This document shows positions 45,131 to 57,638 of a DNA stretch of 64,000 nucleotides, piece after piece. The notes beneath the pieces are model-generated. The model searched no databases and was not told where the DNA came from. It worked only from the letters and a program-made list of their open reading frames with translations. A program made the position numbers and the translations under genes. The DNA comes from Mauremys mutica (lineage: Eukaryota > Chordata > Testudines > Geoemydidae), in assembly GCF_020497125.1 (NCBI RefSeq), contig NC_059087.1, positions 17,083,925-17,147,924 of the forward strand, read 5' to 3'. Every line of letters begins with the position of its first letter. The first letter of the stretch is position 1.

Positions 45131-47525
45131 CTTCTCTTTCCGCACACAACACAGGCAGTGGCATGGCAGTGTCCTGCCCTGACAATGGGCTCAAACCTGA
45201 CCGGAAGGGACTGGCACTAGGGGGCTAGAGGGTGCTCAGCCTTTCTGGCCCCATTTGTTCAGTCCTGGGCCTCTCTCCCGACACTGACAGTCGTGCTGGG
45301 GATTTCCAAAGTGATCCACAAACACCCACCAATGACCCTTCAGCAGGCAGGGAGGGAAATGATCGGGAGCCTAATTTCACTGATGGGGGCCCGGAGCCCA
45401 GCTGTGATCTGTCCCTGGTGTAAATCGGGAGTAGCTCCCCTGAAGCCCGGATGACACTGGTGTAAATAGCTAGACGCGAGCTCAGCATCGGGCCTGCGGA
45501 GCAGTTAAGTGATTTGCCCAAATCAGTGGTGAAGATGGAATGAAAATGTAGGGGTTCCCCACCCTGCGCTCGATTTTCCCACACTCATTTTGCACGGCCG
45601 GTCTGCACTAGACGTCACTCAGTTTACACAGCCACTGAATGCCATGCTGGGGGTGGGGGCGGGGGCTGCACACCTCTGTCATCTACCCTGGTTTTCTGGC
45701 CAGCTTGTATCCAGCATGTAACTCACGCGGCCATTGACTTCACTGCTACCATTGGCCTAGCGATTCTCATGGCAATTGTATCTGCTTGAGTCAGGGCTGA
45801 ATTTGGCCCTTGATTCTTGAGGCTTCACTGGTTCACCAGGAAAGCAGAAGGAAAATGGCAGCCCAAGTAGCTTTGCTCACCGCTTTCAGAATTCCCATGG
45901 CCACGTTCTGAGCCGCTGGCACCCAGGGGTGCTCCTTCCCTGCTCTCCTTTAGCGTGGAGCCACGAGGACCCAGCAGAGCCCGAGGGGTTGTGTGCGTCT
46001 TGGCCTCACCATGCAAGCTGCCCATTGTGCAGAAGGAAGGGGCTGGCTGGCTAATTGAGGCCAGCAGGTGATTGCTGTGCTTCCGGTAACACAGGCAGGT
46101 GGCAGACTAGCAGGAGAGGCAGGTGGCCGGGGATAACTGGAAGGGGAGCGGATCACGGTTCGGAAGGATCAGTGGCAGCCCTTGCTGTGGGCTCTGGGGC
46201 GTGAGCAGAGCCGAAGGTTTGATGCAGCTGTTGCTGCTGCCCCAGGCCTTGCTCAGGGCTCCTGCCGCTGCTGCTTCTGCCCTGATTGCATCCACGTCAC
46301 TGCCCCGGGTGCTTCTGCCATGATTACAGGGTCCTGCCTTTGCGGCGTCTGCTGGGCCTTTCTCTTGGTCAGCTCCCTTCCCGCCTCAGCCCTGAGGTAG
46401 CCGTGGCCTGAGTGAGGGGATTTAGCAGGGAAGGGTCACAGTGTCCAAAGCTCCTCTCGTCTCTGCCCTGATACACGGGCTGGGTGTTTCGCTTTCCTAA
46501 GGCGGCTTCACTGGCCCCACCTGCGTGGTGCTTATAGGGAAAGGGAATGAAAGGGCACCAGCTAAGAGGGGGTTTCAGAAGCAGGGCAAGGCAAACCTGG
46601 CTGATGTTTTGGCTTCCCATGAGAAATTCTTTGCCCTGCTCTGCTGCTGGAAGAAGATCCAGAGCCCTCCACTTCCCTGCTCCTGCCTCTGCGTTTTCCT
46701 TCTCGGTGGTCCCCCCGACCTCTTTATTCCAACCACCTCACAGGCTCCAGTTCTCAGCCACTCTCCCTCTAGCTGCGGGGATGGAGCTGGCTGTAACTCC
46801 ATCCAGGGGCTGTCAATACCATCCAGACAGAGCAATGCAAGGTGCTCTCTGCCCCCGGGGCTGAACACGCAGCCCCCTGTGCTCACTAGTGAGTCTCTGA
46901 TTCCCTGCATGGCCGTGTAAATGCGCCTTCCCTAGCCCCATCCCCGCGCCTGCGTTCTTACCCCAAACCCAAAAACACCAGGCAAAGGGGTTGATCCGCG
47001 CAAACCAAAATCAGAAAGGAAGTTTACCAGCACCCCTGCAAAGTGCCCTTCCCCCCATTTCACAAAGCTCTGCCGGAGCCTGGGAAGTGAAAGACTAGGG
47101 CTGGATTCAAACTCAGATCCCCGTCTGGTAGGAGAACAGAGCAAACCCAGATGAACCCAGTTCCAGCTTTACAGAATGGCCCAGAGATAACGGCCTTCCT
47201 GCTGCAAATGGGGGAATTTCATAGGGAGTTAGGGAGGGAAAAAAGGGCACATTTATGGAAAGCTTGTTTGAATCATGTGTCACACCCTATTGTAAATAAA
47301 TACCACAGTGAAGCCCACTGAAATGCCAGCTGAGCAGCGGAAAAGGCTTGCTAATTAAATGCAGTATAAACGTGCCTGTTTACTGTCATGTAAAGAAGAG
47401 GGAGGACACTAAAGACAACTAGCCACGTGTGTGTAATAAGACTAACAATAATAACATCCTAAAGATCTTAAAATACATTGCAGACATACGTTAAGCTTCT
47501 CAAGCTAGGTAAGTATTATAAGCGA
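45131..47525. other. Intergenic DNA, no gene recognised
   Basis: GC-moderate. Overlapping frames on both strands at 46369-46920 have no domain. A diverged fold-back repeat is possible near 45415-45475. No supported gene. Confidence 0.4.
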
Positions 47526-47612
47526 CATCCGAAGAAGTGAGCTGTAGCCCACGAAAGCTCAGGCTGAAATAAATGTGTTAGTCTCTAAGGTGCCACAAGT
47601 ACTCCTGTTCAT
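47526..47612. mobile_element. Turtle SINE fragment
   Basis: Reads atccgaagaagtgagctgta, gcccacgaaagctcaggctg, taaatgtgttagtctctaag and gtgccacaagtactcctg, a typical turtle SINE 3' segment. Confidence 0.8.
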
Positions 47613-47945
47613 TTTACTGGTAGCGAAACTGAGTTCCTGAGCAGTTAAGTGATATGCCCAAGGAGACACACACTGTCGGCAGTTCAAGCACTAGGCCACA
47701 CAGAACACCTGCAAAATAGAAAAGAAAGGCGAGCTTTTCCTCTAGGTTCCTGCTGCCTTTGAAGTCAATGGAAAGACTTCCTGATTTCACTGATCAGGCC
47801 CCTGGGTGAGCTCTGTAGGAGACAAATATTAAATGTTATATTCAGAAAACGGCAGTGGGAATGACTCATCACATATCTGACTATCAGTGCTCGTGATATT
47901 GGTACCACCTCTGTTGAAAAACATGGAGACATTCTTCATCTATCT

Positions 47946-48255
47946 CAGGGGTAGGCAACCTAGGGCACGCATGCCAAAGGCGGCACGCGAGCTGATTTTC
48001 AGTGGCACTCACACTGCCTGGGTCCTGGCCACCGGTCCGGGGGGCTCTGCATTTTAATTTAATTTTAAATGAAGCTTCTTAAACATTTTAAAAACCTTAC
48101 TTACTTTATATACAACAATAGTTTAATTATATATTATAGACTTACAGAAAGAGACCTTCTAAAAACGTTAAAATGTATCACTGGCATGCGAAGCCTTAAA
48201 TTAGAAGGTTGACTGAAAACTCGGCACACCACTGCTGAAAGGTTGCTGACCCCTG
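47946..48255. mobile_element. Non-autonomous hAT element, copy 2 (inverted)
   Basis: Left end CAGGGGTAGGCAACCTAGGG; right end (reverse strand) CAGGGGTCAGCAACCTTTCA. Same family as 42451-42761 but reversed, sharing gctgattttcagtggcactc and the AT-rich core. The 8 bases on either side (atctatct, ataactag) do not match, so the target duplication is lost or one end has been altered. Its right end abuts a CR1-like fragment. Confidence 0.8.
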
Positions 48256-48360
48256 ATAACTAGATTCCTAGGCCAGAAGGGCCCATTATGATAATCTAGC
48301 CTGACCTCTTGTGGAACACAGGCCAGAGAATTGTTCAGTGAAATCAAAGGATCCACTCCT
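48256..48360 (-). mobile_element. CR1-like LINE 3' end, reversed
   Basis: Reads ctaggccagaagggcccatt, atgataatctagcctgacct and cttgtggaacacaggccaga, the reverse complement order of the CR1 tail at 41776. Confidence 0.65.
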
Positions 48361-48654
48361 GCCAAACCTTCTGTGCCTATCGGGCAACTGAACTCCAGGG
48401 CGCCATCCCCAGAAGCGAGGACTGCTTGGGGGAGGAAGGATCAGTCCGTATGTAATTCTATAAAATATATTTAAACTCACACAACGGCCATGTCCCAATA
48501 CCAGTTAAACTCCCTGGTAGAACACAATATATAATAATTAGAGCTAAGTATGTCAGCTGTATATTGTGCCACTCCAGCCCTTTTAAAGAGTCACGGCATT
48601 TATCAGCTCGATTGCAGTTTGAATCAGTGTTATCTGACCTAGCTGCATGCCACT

Positions 48655-48782
48655 CTGTCTCCGTATGAAGAAGTCGGTGTAAGAAGAGCTCTGGGTCGCC
48701 TTGAAAGCTTGGCTCTTTCGCCAACTGAACCTGGTCCCATAAAAGTTATTACCTCACCCACCTTCTCACGCTCTCTATAGAC
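48655..48782. mobile_element. Turtle SINE 3' part
   Basis: Contains gaagagctctgggtcgcctt, gaaagcttggctctttcgcc and gttattacctcacccacctt, matching the family also present at 36895. Confidence 0.55.
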
Positions 48783-50160
48783 ACATATATGATCTTGATC
48801 CTGCTACTTGCTGCACATGGACTAAGCCCTGCACCTGTGCAGAGCCCTATTGACTTCTGTGGGACTCCATATGATAACAGGGGGTCTGTCTGCCTGGAGT
48901 CAGCAGGATTGAGGCTTATTATTACATGCATTTATAAGATGCCCATCACCATAACACAGTGTCTGTATCAATTTATCCAACGCTTACTCACATGAGTAAT
49001 ACTTACTCACCACCGGACCCATTGACATTAATGAGTTTGACTTAAAGGAGACAACTTGCTTGCGTAACAGTTCCAGACCAGGCTGGCTGTCTCTATGCAG
49101 AAGCTGATCTTCTTCAGCAACTACTCTTGTTTTGTGTCTGTTCCTTTAACATGGAAGCCACAGGAGAGAGGAATTAGTAAAAGCCGTGGCCCCTAGCGCT
49201 ACAGGAAGTTACACAGTGTATACAGAAGAGATTGATTTTGATTGCCTTTGTCTCAGGGGGATCCTCCATTATTATTTGTGTCATGGTGGTGCATAGCCAA
49301 GGACCATGACCCCATTGTGCTCACACTGTGCACCGCCAGAACGAAAAGATGGTCTCTGCCTCTCTGGGTTCTGCATCTGCTGAAATCCCAGGTTCCTGCG
49401 ATTACCTCCACGTTCTAGTTTTCAGCCTGGGAAAACCCCAAACCCCGTCTCCAACACGCCAGCCCAACGAGGCAAAATGAAAGCAGGTGTCGGCGCCAAC
49501 CCAAAAGGCTGCTTGGCATGAAAAGGGACCATTCAAACGACCCTCTCTTGTCTGACCCCAGCACAAGCAGAACAGACATTGCCTTAAGGAAAAAAAAAAG
49601 AAAGAGAACGTTTGAATCTTGTAGATAGCTTCCTTCTGGAAGGAGTAATGTTGCAAGCGGTCTTTCTTTTCAACAGCTGGCCAAGGGAGGGACAGATCTA
49701 ATGGCAGAGTCAGTCACGTAAACATGAAAGGAGGGCTGCTGTTCCACATCGTGCAGTCCTAGACTGCTGCAAACAGATGAGGCTGAAACTTCACCCTAAG
49801 CATGTATAAGGACATTAAGCTCTTGGAACTAAAGGATAATTTGAAAAGTATTTTTCTTAATACTGGCATTAGGTTTCCTCAGCTTTACGGTTGGTAAAGA
49901 GAAAAAGAATGTCCTTACTAAGGGAAAGAAGGTGAAAACTGAAACTCGGAGGAATTAGCCTGTGGTGGATTCATTTATTTGGATTCCTTTTTTCGCTCGG
50001 TGACTGGGATCACGCCTGGGATGATGTGAAACGGGCATTTTGTCATTTCATGATGTTACTGGAGACCTCGGGTCCACTCCGGCTCCCAGTCAAGGCACTG
50101 GTGAAATACCCATTGAATGTAATGGGACCTGGGTGCTCGGCACGTCTGAAAACCAAGCAT
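48783..50160. other. Intergenic DNA, no gene recognised
   Basis: An A-rich tract at about 49588-49608. No protein frame. A diverged fold-back repeat may start at 48790. Confidence 0.4.
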
Positions 50161-50164
50161 CTTT

Positions 50165-50430
50165 GGACTTGACTTCACACAGACGTTGCACTAGTTTAAC
50201 TAGTTTTGAAACTGATTAAGTTAAAACAGCACAAGCCCTGGGTAGACACTCTGATTTCAGGTCAGAAGGATAAGGAATAATTGTGGCTCATTTTGGTTTA
50301 GCTAAAAGCTGTTTCTAATTGATTTACGCTAAATCAAGATAAGCCTGATGGGAGGGTGTTTGCCCAGCCTTTTGTACTGGTTTGATTAAACTGATTTAAA
50401 AACACACCAGAAGTTACGTGGGTGCAACTT
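50165..50430. repeat. Diverged interspersed repeat, related to 24237-24415
   Basis: Contains gcactagtttaactag, gggtagacactctgattt, ttggtttagctaaaagc and gtactggtttgattaaac, ending with gtgggtgcaactt. The same words occur at 24237-24415. Terminal structure is unresolved. Confidence 0.45.
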
Positions 50431-50519
50431 AGCATGTGGCCAAACCCTTACTGAGGTGCCTATGTATGGACTGAGGAGCTTAACTTTAGACCCCCACTTT
50501 TGAAACCCACAAAACATCC

Positions 50520-50645
50520 CTGTGTGAGCTAGATGCATCTTATTAATCCTCACTGGGCAAACTGGAGCCTGGTGAGAGGAAATGTCTTGCCCACGGAGCT
50601 AATCAGCAGGAGAGAGATAGGAGGTGAAACCAGGAATCCAATGCA
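50520..50645 (-). mobile_element. MIR-like SINE, diverged
   Basis: Words gggcaaactggagcctggtg, gaggaaatgtcttgccca and gaggtgaaaccaggaatcca in MIR reverse order. Confidence 0.5.
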
Positions 50646-53124
50646 GTTTTGCTTTTTAAAAAGTGTTTGTTTGCACGTGGGGATGCTATAGGAAAAGGGT
50701 ACCAGTGGGAATAAAAATCAATTATTGTTTAAACCAAAGACCAAATAGAGTTAGGCTATTGCATTTCAACCTTCCTCCATGCTTTCTCCAGCCAGTGGTC
50801 TCCGTTCTGACCTACAAGGATTGGGTCTCTTTAAAGAAGAGAGATCAGCCACTCTCTATAATCAGCCAGTCGTCGGCCTCCACTGAACAGAGACAGGCAG
50901 CCAGACTGAACCGATGCAAACAGGGAGTGGGGTTTTCATGAAGTGGATTCCTCTTTCCTGGGGTCCTGTTCTGAGATCTGCAAACTCATTTCACTTAGAG
51001 CCTCAGCCTGTAAACCACCCAGTCCGTATTCCACGGGCTAAAAGAAAGGGTTGACTATAGACTTTTCACGGAGTGTCAACTAAAACCAGCAACCACAAGT
51101 TGAATTCTCTCACAGTATACACGAGTGAAGGTGGATTCTACTGTTGGGTACAAATGCTTGGGAACACCAGGAAGACTAGTCATTGTTACCACAGATATTC
51201 AAGTCTGAAGCTGCATTAATTAAATAATCAGTCTGTCTGCAAGCTGGTGATGGAGGGCTAGTGTTGAGATCCTGCAGCTTTTGGCGTCTCTTCTTGTGTT
51301 TAATACAATGTAAGCATTTTGTACACAATACGCAAGTGGCATGAAGTCTAGTAATATATGAATTTGTGCTAATGGGAATTGTATTAAACTAGTTGGAAAA
51401 ATAATCTGATGTAGTGAATTATCTTGCTGGCTCAGAATTCTCCATTCAAACCTTAACATTTCTCTGTTGGCTTGTTGGGTCTTCTCCGAACACTCCAGTG
51501 CTTCCCACTAGACTGGTTACTTTGTCGCTAGGTTTTGTGAATGAGAGCGACTACGAATCGATAGTGACTGGGTCAGAAATTGAGGGTGGAAACGTAAAGG
51601 TAATAGCTCAGACTTGCTGCTGGTGCAAAGGGAGGCAGCTCCACTGCCTTCAATGGAGTTTTACCTGTTTACCCCAGCAGAGAATTTGGTCCAATAGATG
51701 ATGAATCAGGCAGAAAGTAGAAGGTTGCTTTTCGCCCTGCGAATGGAATTTCAGTCTTCTGGGTTTTTCTCCTTAACCTTGTTCCCTGCAAAATTTAGAC
51801 TAGTTCCAAATGGGTTTTTAAAAACTGGACTTTTCATTTTTGATCAAGTCCTCACGTTTTTATTTTCTTAATTACACATAAAAAGACAAAGATTCCACAG
51901 CGATTGCTATGAACACGACACCAGCTTGCTCTCATATAACATTAATGAATTAGAAGAAGTTTACGAGGGGTTGGGGGGCCTCTTTGTCTGATCATGACTG
52001 ACTGAATCCTATTAAGAGATGTGGCCAGAACTTCACTGCAGGTAAAGTGACGTAGTGCCAATGAAGTCAAGCTGAGGCTCTGGAGTTACGCCGATTTACA
52101 ACAGCTGAGGATCTGGCCCATGGTTTATTATTTGAGCTTTCGGTTAATGTTTCTTTTCCTGCAATAAGGAGTGCGGTATTTGGATGGCCTCGTGCCCAGC
52201 CCACCTGAATCCTAAGCCCAGCTCAAACATGTCCAAGTTCATGGACAAACAGTTACTGCCTGATGGCGGAGGTGCGCCACTGGCAATCTCGCTGTCCATT
52301 GCTGCAGCTCTTTCACACCCCTCGGAGGGCCCAATGCTCCGCGAGCTGCACTTCCTTCTAATCTACCTTTCTCGCTCTCCTCCCCTCTGGGAAGCTGGGC
52401 AGCCTGCTGAACTGAGAGATCCTGAGTGCAGGAAATTGATAAGTTGTTCATTTGCTAAGCTCCTGACCAATAGTGGGAAGGATCAGAAGAGCCAATGGCC
52501 CTCATAGAGGAATTCCTGTCCCCTTGCGAAATGTACATGAGAATGGAGGCAGGAAAATTAGCCACAATATGGCTTTTTGTGATCACAGAGAAATTGCAAA
52601 AGGAAGGAAAATGAAAAAAGATTCCGTTTTCCTTTCTCTCCCCTTCCATGCGATGCTGGGAAAGCTCAGGAAATGCCCAGCCATCAGGAACAATGTGAAA
52701 AAAACGCCATATCATTTTCCCTGGTGAACCTGGCTAGATCCCAAGCAGGGTTTGTCATGCGCCAAAGGGAACAGGAATCAGACGTGCCCTGCGTGGGGCG
52801 TTTCAGTCTCTTTTCTTTCCTTTTTTTTAAATGCCCTTATCTCTGGGCGGCACTAATGTGTCGTTCTGTGTTTCTCCTGGCCAAGGGATCCGGTTTAGCG
52901 AAGGTTTCCCAAAAGGAATCGCTGAGAATTGCTCCCGTTGGCATCCAAGGCCTTTTCGGCACCGGGGATTCCAGCCCTTGGGGTCCCGGCAGCGGTGCAA
53001 ACCCCTTGTGTCACCCTGCCCAGCTGTGATTTGCACAGAGGGGGGGCGGGGGCTGACCCCCAGCTTGAAATCAGCAGAACCTCCTGCCCTCCCCCCGTGC
53101 AGAGCAGAGTTAAGTATTGGATTT
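50646..53124. other. Intergenic DNA with a fold-back repeat copy
   Basis: A copy of the palindromic repeat lies at about 52030-52122, ending cagctgaggatctggccca. Short overlapping frames only. The 200-codon plus frame at 52831-53433 runs into the transposon at 53133 and is not a gene. Confidence 0.4.
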
Positions 53125-53132
53125 GTCTACAC

Positions 53133-53486
53133 CAGCAGTTCTCAAACTGTGGGTCGGGACCTCAAAGTGGGTCACAACCCCATTTTAACTGGGTCTCCAG
53201 AGCTGGTGTTAGACTTGCTGGGGCCGGGGCCTGAAGCCCAATCCCAATCCCCACTGCCCGGGGCCAAAGCCGAAGCCCAAGAGCTTCAGCCCTGGGTGGC
53301 AGGGCCCAGGGTTACAGACCTCCCGCCTAGGGGGCCCCCTCCTGCCCAGCGTGGTGGGGCTTGGGCATTGCCCTCCCCCACTCTGGGCAGCTGGGCGTGG
53401 GCAGGCTCAGGCTTCGATCCTGGGGTCGTGTAGTAATTTTTGTTGTCAGAAGGGGGCCGCAGGGCAATGAAGCTGGAGAACCCCTG
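53133..53486. mobile_element. 354-bp non-autonomous hAT (Charlie-like) element
   Basis: The left end CAGCAGTTCTCAAACTGTGG pairs with the right end (reverse strand) CAGGGGTTCTCCAGC. The flanking 8-bp target duplication is perfect: gtctacac at 53125-53132 and 53487-53494. Interior is GC-rich and non-coding. The start gttctcaaactgtgggtc resembles MER5/Charlie-type ends. Confidence 0.9.
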
Positions 53487-53494
53487 GTCTACAC

Positions 53495-55464
53495 AGCCTC
53501 CCCTCACCCCCCCTTCACAAAGGCGCTGCGTTGTAAAGAGACTCCCCCTGGCTTCTCGGGAGCCCCACAACTGCAGCTCCTCAGAGGAATATTCCTCACA
53601 TCCTCCCTCTCATTCTTCACCGGGGGGGGGGCTGCCCTTTCACCCGCGCTACAGCCTCCAATCCATGCTCAGACAATGGGAAGGTCCTGGCAGCTTCGCC
53701 TGCGTAAGGCCAAAGTGAAACCTCGCTCAGGAAGGGCTCCAGGATCTGGCCCTGCAGATTTGAACCACTGTCGTTTGGAAATGTCTGTCAGCTTCCTTTT
53801 GCTGCACGGCTACGGCCTGGCACTTCGCTCTCTGGTACTGCCTGAGTCCCCAATGCCGTTTCTCCTAGAAATCCCATTTTCATTGCAAATCAACAGGTCG
53901 ATTTTAGAGATCTTAGATGCTGATATTTGCTAGCAGTTTTCTGCTGAGGAGTGAGGCAGCATGGGTTTCCCTCCAGAAAGGGAAATGAAAGGGGAGGTGC
54001 GCGAACGCTTTTCAGGTCTCAAGCCAGAACAACAGAAATGCAGATGATCACAGTGGTTCCTTCTGGCCTTAAGACCTCTGACTCGATCAGGAAACCAGCT
54101 TTCACACTGCAGCAATTGTATCTTGTCTTTCACTCTTTCCTTTCCGGAGTAGAAAGGGTAGATGGAGCTTTTGCACAGGCAAAGTCCCTCACTGGCGTGG
54201 CCTTTCTGGCCTCCATGAAAATAACCATAAAGGCCCTGACCCTAGATGTCTGTATGAATATTACAAATGTTCACTCCAAGTTCCATGGGGTAACGAACCT
54301 CACAAGCTGATTGCCGGCGACAGCCAGGAGGGAATTATTTTTACGTCTGGGATAAAGCCCCGCGTGATTGATTAGGTGCACTCTGGGCTGTTTTGGGGTC
54401 CACTGAAACATGAGGGATAGTCCACTGCCAGTGGCAAGATAAAGGGCTAGCCAAACTGGTTTGTCCCACTGACACTTCCTGGTACCAATATAGTTCTATT
54501 TAGTTTCTACTTGATGATTAAACAGCAGCAAATGGCAACTCCATAGAGTGATTTGCTAGTGTATTAGGCTGACACACCGCTTTGTTCTTTGATCCTCGCT
54601 GAGCTCAGCCACTAAACATGCTGAGGTCCAGGCGACAGGTGGCTGGAGAACCCCTCAGGAGCACCTACACGCTGCAGAAACGTGCGACTAGTTCCGCAGG
54701 GGGAACATTTCCCCCTTGAATCAGTCCTGAGCCGTAGTTGTGATTCTGCATTGGAAATCTGCTGTCGATGAATATTCTGCCGCGCGTGCTTACAACTTAC
54801 TACTCCAGCAAACACTCCTGAAAACGTGCTCACTAGGCTAGTCACAGAAATCAAACAAAACCGGAACATGGACGGGGCAGAATGTATTCATTCAAAACCC
54901 CACAATGACCAGCTAGCAAATCATTATTTGCCCTGCTTGGGTAGCTCTACTTCTGACCACTTGTGCTCATGAAAGATCCCATGATGCTTCTGGGATGCCG
55001 AGCGGGGTTAACCCCAGTGCCGTGGTCAAATTCCAACTTGGGTAATTACATTCTGCCTATGTAAAGTCCTTCTCCTGTTTCAAGTGGATACCGTATTCTT
55101 CCCTGGCTCCCCTAAGCTATTGCTTAATGCTGCCATGCGCTGGTGACCAATTGCCGCATCCCACCCCCCTGGTGCCAGTATTTCAGTGGCAGAGCAAGTG
55201 GTCCCTGGGTGTAGTTTGTGTATCAGCTTGGGATCTTTGATGGTGAACGTCACCAGCCATAGACGCATTGGCCAACATTCTCAGGCATGAGTCGCTACAG
55301 CTAGGCTCCTACACAAACACTAAGACACCTAAGGTGACGTGGTCTGACCCTCAAAGGCACAGAGCATCTACAGCTCCCCCAAGAGTCACTTTTAACGAGC
55401 TCATTGACTCTTTCAAGCCTAATCATGATTTTCTGTTTCGTCATCTCATCACTGCTTGGAAGAA
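53495..55464. other. Intergenic DNA with a CR1-like scrap
   Basis: A CR1-tail-like scrap is at about 54040-54083 (gatgatcacagtggttcctt). The 190-codon plus frame (53361-53933) starts inside the transposon and has no domain. Confidence 0.4.
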
Positions 55465-55700
55465 TGGCCCGGTAGTGAAGGCACTGGATTGAAACGTAGG
55501 GGATCTGTGTTCCTGTGGGAGCTCAGGCAAGTCATTTACACTCTGTGTGCCTCAGTTCCCCATCTGTACAATGGGATAATAACATTTCCCGTCTCCAGCC
55601 CTTTGTCCTGTCTATTTAAAATGTAAGAGCTTTTTGGGGTAGGGGCTATGGTTACTATGTGTATGTACAGCACCTAGCACTGTGGGGCCCTGGTATCAAT
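55465..55700 (+). mobile_element. MIR SINE, near full-length
   Basis: In order: ggcccggtagtgaaggcact, ggcaagtcatttacactctg, tgtgcctcagttccccatct, gtacaatgggataataacat and agcacctagcactgtgggg. Good agreement with the MIR sense strand. Confidence 0.75.
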
Positions 55701-57630
55701 CAGGGAGCTTAAATCACTTGGCCAAGCCCATTGCCAGTCCCAAGCATTCAAAAATTATGAGCTGGGCCCTGAAACATCATGAGACTAGCTTAAAAGAATA
55801 AAATGTTAAAGATTGTAAATGTGGGGGTTCCTTGTATTTGCTCTTTGGCTTTTGAACTTTTAGGCTGTGCTGAGCTCACAGTTTCAACCTTTCCTCCCCA
55901 GCACAGAAGGCTAAAAATTACTTAAAAAAAAAGTGGAGAGTCTTACAGAGTCACATGACTCCAGGAGCTGGGGCTTTAAGAAAAAACACCACAAGTGCAG
56001 GAGTTGGCAACTTCCTGGAAGCTTGTGGCAAGAATCGAACCCAGAGCTCCTCAGACCCAGGCCACTGCCCTCTTTCCTTCAAGATGTGTAACACCCTTTG
56101 ATGCCAATGAAAGTGGAAAACACATGACCTGAGTCCCCAGTGTCTGGCACCTTGTGTGGCCATCTGCAGCAGTGCACAGCGGATGCCATGTGGGCGTCAA
56201 ATGTTACCACTGGGATGAGTGAGTGGAGAGTTCTGATGTGACAGCATTTTACAGCCACTTTTGCACAGATACAGAGAACTACACAAGACAGTGGAGCCTG
56301 GTTCAGAGCCAAAAGGTATCCAAGGGCAGAACTGGCCTCCCGATATTCCTACAGGACTTCATCTCTCTCAACGGGCATATTTGCAAATGCTACGTTTCCC
56401 CAAATAGATCTCTTTCTGGGAATCTCTCGCGATCCCAGGGAGGAGCGGCGGGTTGGCATTTGGTGAACAGAGCTGTTTGCATGCTCCCATTGTTTCCCTG
56501 CGGTGGCTATTAATAGTAGGAGCCTACAGTAACAATATCTGATATTTATACAGCACCTTCTGCCCCAAGGGACCCCACAGCACTTTGCAAAAGTGTAAAC
56601 CTGTGCCCAGTGTGTCCATCAGGCCCAGGCAGTCGTTCCAAGACAGGAAGAGAAGATGAATACTCCATCCAGCTGAGCGGGCTGGGCTGGAAACGGACTG
56701 GACGCCTCAAGGATGGCTGGGGCTTGGCAAGGAGCAGGGAAGGGAAGCATCCTGGCCGCACCACAAGGGGACGCAGGGTGCCCAGAGCACAGCCAGGCAC
56801 AGTTGCTTCCCTGAGAGCAAGGCCTGTCCTAAGCACAAGGACTGAATAGGGGCAGGAGGGAAGCGGCACGATCTCATCAGTACAGAGGGGGAGCACACTC
56901 GCTGCTGCTCTTCCAAGGGGCGCAGCTGTGGGTGCGTTCCCCTTCTTGCAGCCGAAGCACAGCGCCGCCCGGAGCTCGCCCTCTGGCATTGCCGATCTGC
57001 CTTCGCCTGCAAGGCCCCACCGAGCCCTTAAAAAACCCGAAGCTTGAACTCTCTCTAGATTCCAGGGCTGAATCATCCATCCCCAGAACCAACCCACTCC
57101 ATACGCTGAATTCAGCTACTTGTGGCTCAGACCACAGCAGCTGTTGCTGAGCAATACAATACGTGGCAGAGACGGCAAACACAACGTTCACTGAAAATTA
57201 AAGATGAGCCTGAGCCAGGAAGTTTTGATCCGTAGCCAAACTTCGTCCAGGTTCCAGTACAGGCCCATCGCCACTAAGATGTAACAGTCTGTGTGGTAAG
57301 AAAGATAATGCGTTGTACCTCCACATCCTGTTCTACTGCTGTTTTAACGTAAATCCCCACCCTTCAGGGCCTTGGTATTCAGCTGTAACGTTTGGTCTGG
57401 AATGAAATGGACCAGACCTCGTCCCAGCATACTTTGTTTTCCAGCATTTGAAAATAATAGATAAGAATGCATTGCCCTTATGGAGAGCACTAACTCTGCA
57501 AAGACCTTGCCAGACACTGAGGCCCTGATCCTGAAAAGAATTACACACATGCTTAACTTTACACACTGTGAATAGTCCCACAGGGAATGTAAAGTTAACA
57601 TGTGACTGTTTGCAGGATCAAGCACTACAT
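55701..57630. other. Intergenic DNA, no gene recognised
   Basis: A MIR-like scrap is at about 56530-56600 (tatttatacagcaccttctg, cagcactttgcaaaagt) and fold-back words at 57518-57622 (gttaactttacat and aatgtaaagttaac arrangement). The 183-codon minus frame at 56546-57097 has no recognisable domain. Confidence 0.4.
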
Positions 57631-57638
57631 ATAGTAAC

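Noticed and set aside
47938..48263. 8-bp target duplication for the element at 47946
   Set aside because: atctatct and ataactag match at only 3 of 8 positions.
52831..53933. Overlapping 200- and 190-codon plus frames
   Set aside because: Both run through the hAT element at 53133-53486, so they cannot be a conserved host gene.
56546..57097. 183-codon minus frame
   Set aside because: No recognisable domain; overlapped by other minus and plus frames and no splice or start signals stand out.
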